Source of the DNA: Anaerolineales bacterium
GTDB lineage: Bacteria > Chloroflexota > Anaerolineae > Aggregatilineales > J027
Length of the DNA stretch: 64,000 bases
Direction: 5' to 3'
Assembly: GCA_020634155.1 (NCBI GenBank)
Contig: JACKCI010000001.1
Location: 1,922,001-1,986,000, forward strand
Shown here: one piece after another, positions 16,469 through 25,775 of the stretch
Layout: each line of letters opens with the position of its first letter
How positions within the stretch are numbered: position 1 is the first letter of the stretch
Notes under the pieces: model-generated
Databases searched by the model: none
What the model was told of the DNA's origin: nothing
The model's input: the letters and a program-made list of their open reading frames with translations, nothing else
Translations under genes and position numbers: made by a program

Positions 16469-19258
16469 ATGCTTCGCACACGGGGTCGCAAGATTTTCAG
16501 GGATGTTTTCTCGCGCAAAATACGAACAATATTGGTGAGTACCAGCATTTTTATCGGCGTTTTGGGGGTTATTGCTCTGCTAACCGTGCGGGATTTGATT
16601 ATTCGCCAGCTTCAAAAAGATGTGCGCGAAGACCAACTGACCATGCTGGATATTGATGTCAGCCTCAAGCGGGGAGCCATGGCTGATAACGCGGGGGTTC
16701 TAGCTCTACTCAATGGACAAACTGAGGCCGACTACCCCGCCCTTGAAGGGATAAGCGTTGTTGAAGGGCAAGTGTTGGAGCCGATTGAGTTCCGTACACC
16801 CGATAGCAACCAGTACAAGACCGCCGAATTACGAACCTATTCAGCACCACTTGAGGATGTGCGCCTTGAGCCGATGCGCCTGCTGGCAGGGGGTACATGG
16901 CCCAGTGCAGGCGAAGTTGTGCTTGAAAAGCGGATGGCACAGAAACATAACCTTAAGATTGGCGATACCCTCATTTTTAAGACGCTGAATGGCGAGGTTG
17001 AGTATCGGGTCAGTGGGCTGGTCTTCCACCCCTATTCTTACAAGAAATTTGGGACTACCGGAGCGGTTCTACCCGGTCCAGAAGACGGCATCTATACGCA
17101 ATATGAGGTTGGGCAAGCCATCCTCGGCTACCAAGGTTTTACGCGCATCGTGGCACGCTATGAGACCTTTGAGCAAGCCGAGGCCCATTTTGAGGAATTC
17201 CAAAACCTGATTTTGACAGCCACACCCTATATTATCATTTTCCCCTTACTCGAAAACCCCGCCGATAACGGACAGGTCTTTAATGGCGAGACCTTCGGCA
17301 ATATCTTGAGTCTGCTGGCGGTTGTCTCGCTGATTGTGTCAGGGTTTTTGGTCGTGAATGTGGTCAATACCATCATTGCCGAACAGAAGCGCCAAATCGG
17401 GACGCTCAAATCGTTAGGAGCCACCCGCACCGATACCTTCATCATTTACGGGGGTATCGCCTTAACTTATGGTGTAATTGGCACCCTTTTGGCAATTTTG
17501 CCCGGAATCTGGTTGGGGTATCAACTGGCGCTTTCATTGGCTCCCCAGTTGGATATTCTGATTGAGGCCTTTCAGTGGTCGCCTCCCTCGGTGCTAATGG
17601 GGACTGCAATGGGGTTGGTGATACCAATATTAGCCTCTGCGATACCCGTATTGAACGGTACACGGGTGAGCATTATGGAAGCCATGACCGATTTGGGGAT
17701 TGGTACCAGCTATGGGCAAGGGCCACTCGCGCACATGATTGGGCGCTTGCCGCTACCGCCCCTGCTCCGCCAAGCCATCAGCAATGTTTACCAAAAGCGT
17801 GGGCGTTTGACGCTAACGGGTATCACGCTCATGCTGGCAATCGGCTCCTCGATGGGCGTTATTGCAATGGGCCGCTCATTAAATAACGGCGTCCAAGATA
17901 TTTTCAATCGCCTCGATTATCAAATCACAATTTTGCCCACCAACCTTGCCCAAGTGGAAACTGCTAAGGCCATCACCGAGAGTCTATCGAATGTAACCCA
18001 AGCCAATCCCGGGGTGGTGCTATCGGTTCAGGTTGAAGGTAGCTACGAGAATTATTTTACGCGTGATAATCAGGTGGTGGCTTTTGGCATTGTACCGAGC
18101 GCCAACGACTATAACCATCGCTATGTATCGGGTACGGGTTGGGATAATGACCCAGAACGAACTGGGGTGGTAATTACAGCGCCAATGGCAAATCAACTTG
18201 GCATGGATACTGGTGATGAACTGACGCTGGTCATCGGAGGCAATCGGGTGACTGCACCCATCATTGGGGTGGATGCGGCGGCCTTTGATGCCATGTGGTT
18301 CCAATGGGAGCAACTCGCGTCACTAAGTGGCTATAGCGCAGAAGGCCCCAAGCCCAATGAGTATGTAGTCACAGGCCAAGCGGCTGACCAAAATATCTTC
18401 GCCTTTGGGCTAGACAGCAATGCCCTCAATTTCTTGCTGCGCGGCAATCTCGATACAGGCGAAATCGCCATCACCCAAGCATTAGCCGATTCAGCGGGAA
18501 TTAGTGAAGGTGATACCCTGATGCTTATCCTGCAAGGCCAGACCGTTGAGCGCACGGTCAGCGCCGTTATCGCCAACGAGGTGCTGGAGGCTGGTGTGCG
18601 GCAATTGCAGCCCGATATCACGTTTATCCCTACTCATGTGGCTCTCTTAGCCTTTAACGATTTAGTGGGGGTAACAGGAGCGAGTTTAAGCGGAGTACCC
18701 ATCCCCAATGCCTATTATGTGCGGCTGGATAAACAAGACCCCACGATTGATGAGGTGGATGCGGCGATGGATGACATTGAAGCAGCACTTGCCAGCGCGG
18801 GCATTGGTGCTGAGTTGCAGAACCAAGTAGAGCAATTCACCGCTATCTCTGACCTGATTAGACAATACACGGCGATTTTGTCGCTGGCAGCAGTATTGAT
18901 TGCGGCAGTCGGGGCCATTGGATTAGTTACCACTTTGACGATTACGGTGTTTGAGCGCCAAAAGGAAATCGGCGTGATGCGCTCGGTGGGTGCGGGTTCA
19001 GGGGTGGTAGCTCTGCAATTCTTGACCGAGGGCTTATTCGTCGGCTTTATCGCATGGCTGGCAGGTATTCCAATTAGCTACGGGCTGGCGCGATTATTGA
19101 ATATCGCCTTCCGCTTGGAGACAGTACGCTTCACCTATCCCATTGAGGTGCTATTCTTAGGTCTAGGCAGCATGGCCTTGATTGCGACCCTTGCCAGCTT
19201 GGGGCCATCCATCAGCGCCGCCCGCAAGACGGTATCGGACATTTTGAGGTATCAGTAA
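16469..19258 (+). CDS. FtsX/MacB-type ABC transporter permease
   Basis: 929 residues. An N-terminal transmembrane segment (ILVSTSIFIGVLGVIALL), a MacB-like extracytoplasmic domain and a three-helix FtsX domain near 280-425 are followed by a second such unit ending in a FtsX domain near 805-925 (ERQKEIGVMRSVGAGSG). The internal duplication is the usual large two-domain FtsX layout seen with lipoprotein- or peptide-moving MacB-like exporters. No ATP-binding subunit lies next to it; the preceding genes are small unknowns. ATG 16469 with AGGA upstream is chosen over earlier in-frame starts that overlap the previous gene. Confidence 0.85.
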   Translation: MLRTRGRKIFRDVFSRKIRTILVSTSIFIGVLGVIALLTVRDLIIRQLQKDVREDQLTMLDIDVSLKRGAMADNAGVLALLNGQTEADYPALEGISVVEGQVLEPIEFRTPDSNQYKTAELRTYSAPLEDVRLEPMRLLAGGTWPSAGEVVLEKRMAQKHNLKIGDTLIFKTLNGEVEYRVSGLVFHPYSYKKFGTTGAVLPGPEDGIYTQYEVGQAILGYQGFTRIVARYETFEQAEAHFEEFQNLILTATPYIIIFPLLENPADNGQVFNGETFGNILSLLAVVSLIVSGFLVVNVVNTIIAEQKRQIGTLKSLGATRTDTFIIYGGIALTYGVIGTLLAILPGIWLGYQLALSLAPQLDILIEAFQWSPPSVLMGTAMGLVIPILASAIPVLNGTRVSIMEAMTDLGIGTSYGQGPLAHMIGRLPLPPLLRQAISNVYQKRGRLTLTGITLMLAIGSSMGVIAMGRSLNNGVQDIFNRLDYQITILPTNLAQVETAKAITESLSNVTQANPGVVLSVQVEGSYENYFTRDNQVVAFGIVPSANDYNHRYVSGTGWDNDPERTGVVITAPMANQLGMDTGDELTLVIGGNRVTAPIIGVDAAAFDAMWFQWEQLASLSGYSAEGPKPNEYVVTGQAADQNIFAFGLDSNALNFLLRGNLDTGEIAITQALADSAGISEGDTLMLILQGQTVERTVSAVIANEVLEAGVRQLQPDITFIPTHVALLAFNDLVGVTGASLSGVPIPNAYYVRLDKQDPTIDEVDAAMDDIEAALASAGIGAELQNQVEQFTAISDLIRQYTAILSLAAVLIAAVGAIGLVTTLTITVFERQKEIGVMRSVGAGSGVVALQFLTEGLFVGFIAWLAGIPISYGLARLLNIAFRLETVRFTYPIEVLFLGLGSMALIATLASLGPSISAARKTVSDILRYQ

Positions 19259-19322
19259 CTCAACCATAGTGCAAATCTTCTTTGTGGTTGCTTGAGCACC
19301 ACATTAAGACTACACAAAACAT

Positions 19323-19358
19323 AAACGAGACAAACGCGATTAAGCATCTGTCTCGTTT
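19323..19358. terminator. Bidirectional hairpin between convergent genes
   Basis: Perfect 10-bp inverted repeat AAACGAGACA / TGTCTCGTTT with a 16-nt loop, between the 3' ends of the permease gene and icd. The A/T ends of the stem could support termination from either side. Confidence 0.5.
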
Positions 19359-19382
19359 CGTTAACGGGTGCAGAAATGGATA

Positions 19383-20642
19383 CTAGACGCGATCCATGTT
19401 CTCAATGATTGCCGTAGCGAAGGCACTGGTCGCAACCTCAGTCGCGCCTTCCATTTGGCGGGCGAAGTCATAGGTGACAATTTTATCTTTGATGGTTTGT
19501 TCAAAAGCCTTGGTGACCAGTTCCGCCGCTTCCCACCAGCCCATGTGTTCCAGCATCATGACACCAGAGAACAGCAACGAGCCGGGGTTGACCTTATCAA
19601 GGTTGGTGTACTTGGGAGCGGTGCCATGTGTGGCTTCAAACAAAGCAACGGTATCACCGATATTGGCCCCCGGTGCAATCCCAACACCACCGACTTCAGC
19701 GGCCAGCGCGTCTGAGAGATAGTCACCGTTGAGGTTGGGGGTAGCGATGACATCATGCTCAGAGGGACGCAGCAGCATCTTTTGGAACATAATGTCAGCG
19801 ATGGTGTCTTGAATCAAAATCTTGCCTTCGGGAACCTTGCCCCCGTGATTAGCGGCAACATCATCCCATGAAATGGTCTCATTGGGGAACTCATCGCGGG
19901 CAACTTCATAGCCCCATTTGCGGAATGCGCCTTCCGTAAATTTTTGGATATTGCCCTTATGGACAAGGGTCACACTCTTGCGACCACGGTCAATGGCATA
20001 ACGAATCGCCATGCGAACAAGGCGCTTAGTGCCAAATTCGCTAATGGGCTTAATACCGATACCGGAGTTCTCAAAGAATTGGGAGATACCCATCTCTTCG
20101 CGCAGGAACTTTTCAACCTTGGCAGCTTCGGGGGTGCCGGACTCAAATTCGATGCCCGCGTACACATCTTCGGTGTTTTCGCGGAAGATGACAACATCGA
20201 CTTCTTCGGGGGCCTTGACTGGGCTAGGCACACCTTCGTACCAGCGCACAGGGCGGATGCACGCATACAAGTCCAAGACTTGGCGCAAGGTCACATTCAA
20301 GCTACGGAAGCCACCACCAACGGGGGTAGTCAACGGCCCTTTGATGCCAACCACATACTCGCGCAAGGCGTCAAAGGTCTCTTGGGGCATGTAATCGCCA
20401 TCATAGACCTCAGCAGCCTTCTCGCCGGAGTAGACTTCCATCCAGTGGATTTTGCGCTTGCCGCTATAGGCTTTTTCAACCGCAGCATCCCAAATACGCT
20501 TGGAGGCGGTCATAATATCGCGCCCAATACCATCGCCCTCAATAAATAAAACAATCGGCTCATCGGGAATGTTGAGCCGTCCATCACTGCCTACGGTAAT
20601 CTTCTCACCACCAGCCGGAACCTGAATTTTATCGTATGCCAT
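19383..20642 (-). CDS. icd: Isocitrate dehydrogenase (NADP-dependent type)
   Basis: 419 residues, the length of bacterial homodimeric IDH. It converts isocitrate to 2-oxoglutarate and CO2 in the TCA cycle. Visible family motifs are [11 protein letters not shown], the substrate loop [13 protein letters not shown], the [19 protein letters not shown] segment, and the nucleotide-binding ATHGTAPKY region. The Lys and Tyr downstream of HGTAPKY suggest NADP preference. ATG 20642 with GAGGATTG upstream is preferred to an upstream TTG. It starts 38 bp after the alpha/beta hydrolase stop and may be read through from that operon. Confidence 0.95.
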   Translation of the reverse strand: MAYDKIQVPAGGEKITVGSDGRLNIPDEPIVLFIEGDGIGRDIMTASKRIWDAAVEKAYSGKRKIHWMEVYSGEKAAEVYDGDYMPQETFDALREYVVGIKGPLTTPVGGGFRSLNVTLRQVLDLYACIRPVRWYEGVPSPVKAPEEVDVVIFRENTEDVYAGIEFESGTPEAAKVEKFLREEMGISQFFENSGIGIKPISEFGTKRLVRMAIRYAIDRGRKSVTLVHKGNIQKFTEGAFRKWGYEVARDEFPNETISWDDVAANHGGKVPEGKILIQDTIADIMFQKMLLRPSEHDVIATPNLNGDYLSDALAAEVGGVGIAPGANIGDTVALFEATHGTAPKYTNLDKVNPGSLLFSGVMMLEHMGWWEAAELVTKAFEQTIKDKIVTYDFARQMEGATEVATSAFATAIIENMDRV

Positions 20643-20680
20643 TTTCAATCCTCATGAATTACTGACAAAAACTCGACGGA

Positions 20681-21538
20681 TTATACCAGAAATTGCAAAA
20701 ACCAGTCGATGACACGCTGGGCGTAATCATCAGGGCAGCGCTCAAAAGCCTCACGGTGTCGGCAGCCACCAACAACCCACAAGGCACCCCGTATCTGCTC
20801 CACCATTGGCTCAATATCAGCCAACTCAATTAACTCGTCATCAGCGCCATGAATGAACAAGGTGGGGATGTCGATAGCGGCCCAGCGTTGAGTCCGAAGA
20901 TGCAGGAGTGGGCTATGAGTACGCTGCCCGCCAAGCCACAGTGCAGCATAGATAAACGGGGTAGCCATGAATGGGGGCAGGCCCTTGCGTTGGAGCCATG
21001 CGCTGAGGGTTTTAGGTAGACTTGCCATCAAGCCATCGAGTACCATGCAAGCGATCTGGTCAGTGTGGTTAGCAGCATGGAGCGCCGCCACCGCGCCCAT
21101 ACTCAAGCCCAAAATACCAACGGGTGCATAGCCACGCTCGGCAAGGAAATCAACCGCCCCTAGCACATCGTCCCTTTCTTGCCAGCCAAATGTCACATTT
21201 TTCCCCGTTGAGGTGCCATGCCCGCGAAAGTTGAACATGAGGACATTAAAGCCCCCTTCATGGAGCATGGCGGCGGTAGGGATGTCGGCATCCATGCTGC
21301 CATTTTGCCCGTGACATTGGATGATGGTGCCACGTGGTTCAGTGGTAGGTATCCACCAACCGTGCAAGCGCAAGCCGTCCCGACTGCGAAAATAAACGGA
21401 CTTAAAGGGCAGGCTGTGGCGGTCAGGAGTGTCGAGGGGATCGGGCTTGCGGCGGGCAGTTAGTTTATAGGCGGCGGTCAAGGTCAGCCCCACTAGCAAA
21501 ATACCCACCACCACGCACAGTCTAAGGAAGGTCTTCAT
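20681..21538 (-). CDS. Membrane-anchored alpha/beta hydrolase
   Basis: 285 residues. An N-terminal hydrophobic helix (about 3-24) anchors a hydrolase domain with oxyanion/nucleophile motifs HGQNGSM and GLSMGAVAAL (Ser nucleophile), an Asp in FIHGADDELI and a His in GGCRHREAFE. It belongs with the YfhR/ABHD13-like group of serine hydrolases; the substrate is unknown. Start ATG 21538 overlaps the upstream DsbA-cyclophilin gene by 17 bp. Confidence 0.8.
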   Translation of the reverse strand: MKTFLRLCVVVGILLVGLTLTAAYKLTARRKPDPLDTPDRHSLPFKSVYFRSRDGLRLHGWWIPTTEPRGTIIQCHGQNGSMDADIPTAAMLHEGGFNVLMFNFRGHGTSTGKNVTFGWQERDDVLGAVDFLAERGYAPVGILGLSMGAVAALHAANHTDQIACMVLDGLMASLPKTLSAWLQRKGLPPFMATPFIYAALWLGGQRTHSPLLHLRTQRWAAIDIPTLFIHGADDELIELADIEPMVEQIRGALWVVGGCRHREAFERCPDDYAQRVIDWFLQFLV

Positions 21539-22772
21539 CAACCACAATCCGTATCGCAGTAATCACATCTCCTTGGGGCGGGTTGGGAAAATGAAGCGGG
21601 TCGCCGGGGTTGCGGGGAGTCAGGTTCTGCACAATATCAAGGCCATCGGTCACTAGGCCAAAGATGGTATATTGCCCGTCCCATTCGGTCTCATGTTCGG
21701 GGAGCGGGCCATAGGTGATAAAAAATTGACTACCATTCTGCGCCAATTCACCCGATGGGTGAGACATAGCGACAACACCCGCTTGGTCAAAAGTCAGGCC
21801 GTTGGTGTGTTCACCTTCAAGATGGTAGCCGGGGTAGCCGCGTCCGGTCTCGCTGGGGTCGCCTGCTTGGGCGTAAAAATCAGGGATAACCAAGAAGAAT
21901 GAGGTATTGGTATACCAGCCCTGTTCGACCAAGAACACGAAATTATTGACGGCTATCGGGGCTTGTTGCTCCAAAAGGTCAATTGTAATATCGCCCTTTT
22001 CAGTCTCAATGACAGCCCGATAGTCATGGCTGGAGTCGATAGCCATGGGTGGTGGAGCCTCAAAGTGGCGCTCATCAAGTAGAGCCAGTTCAACCAAGCG
22101 TTGGAGGCCAAAGAGGTCGTCGCGGTCATTGAGCAACTCACCATTTATCAACAGGGTGGGAATGCCGACAATGCCAAGGGCGTCGGCTTGGGTGCGGTAC
22201 TCATCGACAAGGGGCAGATAACGCTCATCGTCTAACGCTTCGGCAAAGGCCGCGGCATCTAAACCCGCCGTCCGTGCGTAGTCCACCAAGGTCGCCTTAA
22301 ATTCATCGGTGTTTTGGTCAAGCCATTGACTCTGGGTCGTAAAGAGAACGGCGTGCATGTCCCAAAAACGGCCTTGAGCAGCGGCGGCTTCAGCAGCTTG
22401 CAGCGCAAGAGCAGCCTTGTCATTGGTCTGGGTATCGGGCAGATGCCGCCAAATCAGGCGCAGGTCGTCGGGATATTCACCGCGCAAGATTTCCAAATCG
22501 CGGGCATAGCGAGCGCAACGCCCACACTGAAAATCGCCATACATAACAATGGTGACGGGAGCGGCTTCGGGACCGAGAATGTAATCACGCGGTTCGATAC
22601 TATCCGGTGTAGGGTTGGCGAGAGCATCGGGGGTGGTGACAGGGTTGGTCGTGGAAACCAGCGGCGGGGGTGCGGTTGATTGCGTAATCTCAGCCCGCGG
22701 GCCAGTCGAGTCATCTCCGCCACTACAGGCCATCAATAGTATTGCCAGAATCACCCACCACCTGCGCTGCAT
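21522..22772 (-). CDS. Lipoprotein fusing a DsbA-like thioredoxin domain to a cyclophilin PPIase
   Basis: 416 residues. The lipobox LLMAC (lipidated Cys16) and a Thr/Pro-rich linker lead to a DsbA-type thioredoxin domain at about 60-232, with active site CGRC (Cys83, Cys86) and the cis-Pro loop GIVGIPTLLING. A cyclophilin-type peptidyl-prolyl isomerase domain fills about 250-414, with NGSQFFITYGP. Both halves have the motifs needed for activity. It should act outside the membrane on folding of exported proteins, joining disulphide chemistry to proline isomerisation. It begins immediately after the glycosyltransferase stop and overlaps the next gene by 17 bp. Confidence 0.88.
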   Translation of the reverse strand: MQRRWWVILAILLMACSGGDDSTGPRAEITQSTAPPPLVSTTNPVTTPDALANPTPDSIEPRDYILGPEAAPVTIVMYGDFQCGRCARYARDLEILRGEYPDDLRLIWRHLPDTQTNDKAALALQAAEAAAAQGRFWDMHAVLFTTQSQWLDQNTDEFKATLVDYARTAGLDAAAFAEALDDERYLPLVDEYRTQADALGIVGIPTLLINGELLNDRDDLFGLQRLVELALLDERHFEAPPPMAIDSSHDYRAVIETEKGDITIDLLEQQAPIAVNNFVFLVEQGWYTNTSFFLVIPDFYAQAGDPSETGRGYPGYHLEGEHTNGLTFDQAGVVAMSHPSGELAQNGSQFFITYGPLPEHETEWDGQYTIFGLVTDGLDIVQNLTPRNPGDPLHFPNPPQGDVITAIRIVVDEDLP

Positions 22773-23915
22773 TTAAGCCTCCATGACTTGCTGATAAACG
22801 TCGAGCGTGCGTTGGGCGGTCTTGCGCCATGAGAAGAGCGAGGCCTGACCGAGGCCCGCATTGGCAAGGTGCTGATGCAGGTCATCTTGAACAACCACCG
22901 CCAATATCGCGGCTCCCATCGCACGGGCGTCATCAGGCGGCACCAAATAAGCAGCCTCACCTGTTACTTCTGGGATAGACGAGACATCGCAGGCAATGAC
23001 GGGGGTACCGCAAGCCATGGCTTCCAACGGCGGCAGGCCAAAGCCTTCATAGCGGCTGGGAAAGACCACCGCCTTCGCCAAACGATACAACGCAGGCTTA
23101 TCGGCCTCATCAAACTCGCCCAGCCACATCAAGAAGCGTTCAATGTCGAGTTTTTTGGCGTAATCCGGCAAATCAGGAAAGCGCGGGGTACCCCATTGGG
23201 GTTGACGGCCTGCTAAGACTAAGGGCATCTGTTGCCCCACACTTGGCCCGACATACGTCCATGCCAAGAGCAGCATATTGACATTCTTGCGGATGTCGAA
23301 GCCACTCACGCACAGCACAAAATCATCAGGGAGGTCATATTTACGGCGCACAGCCTCATCACCTTCACGCCCCACCTTGGGGTGGAAGCGCTCATCGGCT
23401 GCCAGATAGGTCACAGTAACTTTTTCGGCGGGGATATGCAGACGCTCTACAATATCGGTTTTGCTGGCTTCGGAGAGGGTCAAGACATGGGCCGATCCTT
23501 GGGCAGCGGCAGCCACCATGCTGGTATACAGTTTAGCCCGCACCCCACCGCGATAGGCAGGCAAGGTCAAGGGAATAATGTCTAAGACGGATGTTACCAA
23601 GCGGGCGGGCTTGGTATTGAAGGGCGGCCCCCAATACGGCACATGAGCAATATCGGCCTGCACCCGTCGCACCACAGCGGGATAGGCGCGTTGTTCAAAC
23701 CAGACCTTGCCCAGATGCCCCTTAAAACGAGTGGGGGCATGGGCAATGCTGACATCTGGCGGCAAGCCATCAAAGGTGCGGATATGGTCAGGCAGCACCA
23801 AGGTCATTTGCAGGTCGGGCGCAACCGCACGCAAAGCAGGCAGCAAATGGCGCAGGTATTGCCCACTGCCAACATGCGGTTGATTCCAGAACCAGCCATT
23901 GAATGCAATGTGCAT
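22773..23915 (-). CDS. Glycosyltransferase family 4
   Basis: 380 residues. GT4 hallmarks are an N-terminal [13 protein letters not shown] region, [17 protein letters not shown], and the donor-binding signature [23 protein letters not shown] with its Glu-x7-Glu. It probably adds a hexose to a surface glycan. Stop and start abut the neighbours without spacing (galE stop, then ATG), so the galE-GT4-foldase genes are translationally linked. UDP-galactose supplied by galE could be its donor, which is an inference from position. Confidence 0.9.
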   Translation of the reverse strand: MHIAFNGWFWNQPHVGSGQYLRHLLPALRAVAPDLQMTLVLPDHIRTFDGLPPDVSIAHAPTRFKGHLGKVWFEQRAYPAVVRRVQADIAHVPYWGPPFNTKPARLVTSVLDIIPLTLPAYRGGVRAKLYTSMVAAAAQGSAHVLTLSEASKTDIVERLHIPAEKVTVTYLAADERFHPKVGREGDEAVRRKYDLPDDFVLCVSGFDIRKNVNMLLLAWTYVGPSVGQQMPLVLAGRQPQWGTPRFPDLPDYAKKLDIERFLMWLGEFDEADKPALYRLAKAVVFPSRYEGFGLPPLEAMACGTPVIACDVSSIPEVTGEAAYLVPPDDARAMGAAILAVVVQDDLHQHLANAGLGQASLFSWRKTAQRTLDVYQQVMEA

Positions 23916-24914
23916 CTACTCATCCTTATAGCCGTTGGGATGGCTCTGGTGCCATGTCCATGCTGAGGCAATGATGGAATTGAGAGTTGGGTAACGCGGC
24001 ATCCAGCCCAGCTCGTCATTGATACGCTCGGCGGAGGCCACCAAAACAGCGCTATCACCGGGGCGACGCTCAACGGTTTCAGACGGAATGGCGTGTCCGG
24101 TCACATCACGGGTCACATCAATCACCTGCTTGACGCTATAGCCTTGCCCATTGCCGATGTTGTAGGTCATGGCATGACGGTCATCCATGGCGGCGAGAGC
24201 GAGGACATGGGCCGAGGCAAGGTCTTCGACATGCACATAGTCACGGACACAGGTGCCGTCGGTGGTGGGGTAATCATCGCCAAAAATCTTGATGGACTCG
24301 CGCTGTCCTAATGGCACTTGGAGAGTCAAGGGGATGAGGTGTGTTTCGGGCTGATGGGCCTCCCCACGAATAGCCTGCCCGTTGCCGTTCAACATAGCTC
24401 CACAGGCATTGAAATAGCGCAAGATGGCAAAATCAAGCCCTGCTTGGCGCTGATACCAACGAATCATGGTCTCAATCATCAGCTTGGTTTCGCCATAGAC
24501 ATTGGTAGGGCCAAGGGCGTCGCCTTCATCAAGGGGGGCATTCTTGCTGGCATATACCGCCGCCGTCGATGAGAACACCAAGCGCTTGACACCATGAGTC
24601 AACATGGCATCAAACAGAACTTGAGAATTGACCACATTGTTGTGGAAATACTTACCGGGGAGTTGCATCGACTCGCCCGCTTCGATATAGGCCGCAAAAT
24701 GAACGACGGCATCGAAGTGGTTGGTTTGAAAGAGAATGTCGAGCGCGGCACGGTTGCCCGCATCGCCTTGGACAAAAGCGGCCTCTTGGGGGATAGCCGC
24801 TAAATGCCCCCGCGAGAGATTGTCGTAAATCGTGACGTGGTGTCCAGCAGCCAGAAAATGGGCGGCGGTTGTTGACCCAATGTAGCCCGCCCCACCTACA
24901 ACCAATACGTGCAT
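23916..24914 (-). CDS. galE: UDP-glucose 4-epimerase
   Basis: 332 residues, standard GalE length. It interconverts UDP-glucose and UDP-galactose using tightly bound NAD. The Rossmann motif GGAGYIGS starts at residue 7, the catalytic YGETK (Tyr-x3-Lys) follows FSSTAAVY, and RYFNACGA and RDYVHVEDLA are typical. It is the second gene of a minus-strand operon running from about 25.7 to 20.7 kb. Confidence 0.95.
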   Translation of the reverse strand: MHVLVVGGAGYIGSTTAAHFLAAGHHVTIYDNLSRGHLAAIPQEAAFVQGDAGNRAALDILFQTNHFDAVVHFAAYIEAGESMQLPGKYFHNNVVNSQVLFDAMLTHGVKRLVFSSTAAVYASKNAPLDEGDALGPTNVYGETKLMIETMIRWYQRQAGLDFAILRYFNACGAMLNGNGQAIRGEAHQPETHLIPLTLQVPLGQRESIKIFGDDYPTTDGTCVRDYVHVEDLASAHVLALAAMDDRHAMTYNIGNGQGYSVKQVIDVTRDVTGHAIPSETVERRPGDSAVLVASAERINDELGWMPRYPTLNSIIASAWTWHQSHPNGYKDE

Positions 24915-24940
24915 AGGAGTCTCTATCCTTTTGATTGTGT

Positions 24941-25687
24941 TTAAAGCTTGAGATAGTTACACACCACCGATAGCATTCGCGCATAGGCTTTGGCTTCGGC
25001 AGCAGCTAATTGCTCAAGCGAGTAGCGATTCCAAAGTTGGTCTTGCATGGCCGGTGCTGAATACAGTATCTCCGTTAAATCATAGCCTGCTTGGATGGTG
25101 CGGTTAAGGATGGCGAGCGTGTCGGGTTCCCCATCGGGCTTCAATTGCTCGGCAACACGATTCCTCCACGCAAGGATGGCAGTATCGGGCAAGAACGGCA
25201 GCCAATCGAGGGGTATGGTGTCATATAAGGCCGTTTTATGGCTAGTGGGTAGCGTTGCATAATCGCGCTGATCCATGTAGGCAATCAACGTTGTAAACAG
25301 GAAATGGCGATAGGCCGGATTGCCGTAGTCTGCCCCCCAAAAGTAGGGAAAAATGACATCTTCGCACCACACCACATCAACCGCCAGATGCCCTAAATAG
25401 CCTGCAATGAAGACCGCCTGTGCGGTAGCCCCTAAGTCGGCATAGCACAACTGGGGATATTGCTCCAGCATGGTCGATTCAGCGGGTGGGTCAATATGGG
25501 GTTGATAGACAAAGAAATGGGTATCGGCTCGCTTAAGACCCGCCGCGAGATGATGACCATCGGCCACAATGCTCCCTAGCAGAAAAGGCCCCCAATGGCG
25601 CTCTAGTAGGGCATGGCCTTGGCTGGATAAGGTAGGGTCATGTAGCAACTGTTCAGCTTTGGCAAGATGTGTAAAAGGTGTCGGCAT
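24941..25687 (-). CDS. Zinc-dependent phospholipase C-like protein
   Basis: 248 residues. It begins MPTPFTHLAKAEQLL and carries His/Asp positions expected of the helical zinc-PLC/S1-nuclease-like family (PF00882): THL near the start, LLGSIVADGHH, RADTHFF, and GYLGHLAVDVVW. No signal peptide is seen, unlike the secreted clostridial enzymes, so a lipase role is unproven. It is the first gene of the galE operon, 26 bp upstream of galE. Confidence 0.65.
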   Translation of the reverse strand: MPTPFTHLAKAEQLLHDPTLSSQGHALLERHWGPFLLGSIVADGHHLAAGLKRADTHFFVYQPHIDPPAESTMLEQYPQLCYADLGATAQAVFIAGYLGHLAVDVVWCEDVIFPYFWGADYGNPAYRHFLFTTLIAYMDQRDYATLPTSHKTALYDTIPLDWLPFLPDTAILAWRNRVAEQLKPDGEPDTLAILNRTIQAGYDLTEILYSAPAMQDQLWNRYSLEQLAAAEAKAYARMLSVVCNYLKL

Positions 25688-25775
25688 AATGAAGCTATTC
25701 TACCCAAGTTTTGGGGGGAGTGAAGACTAAACTTGCGGTTATACTAGAAGGTAGAGGTCATAGGGAGAAAATACA

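Noticed and set aside
19944..20549. 201-codon frame antisense to icd
   Set aside because: Shadow of a highly conserved enzyme gene.
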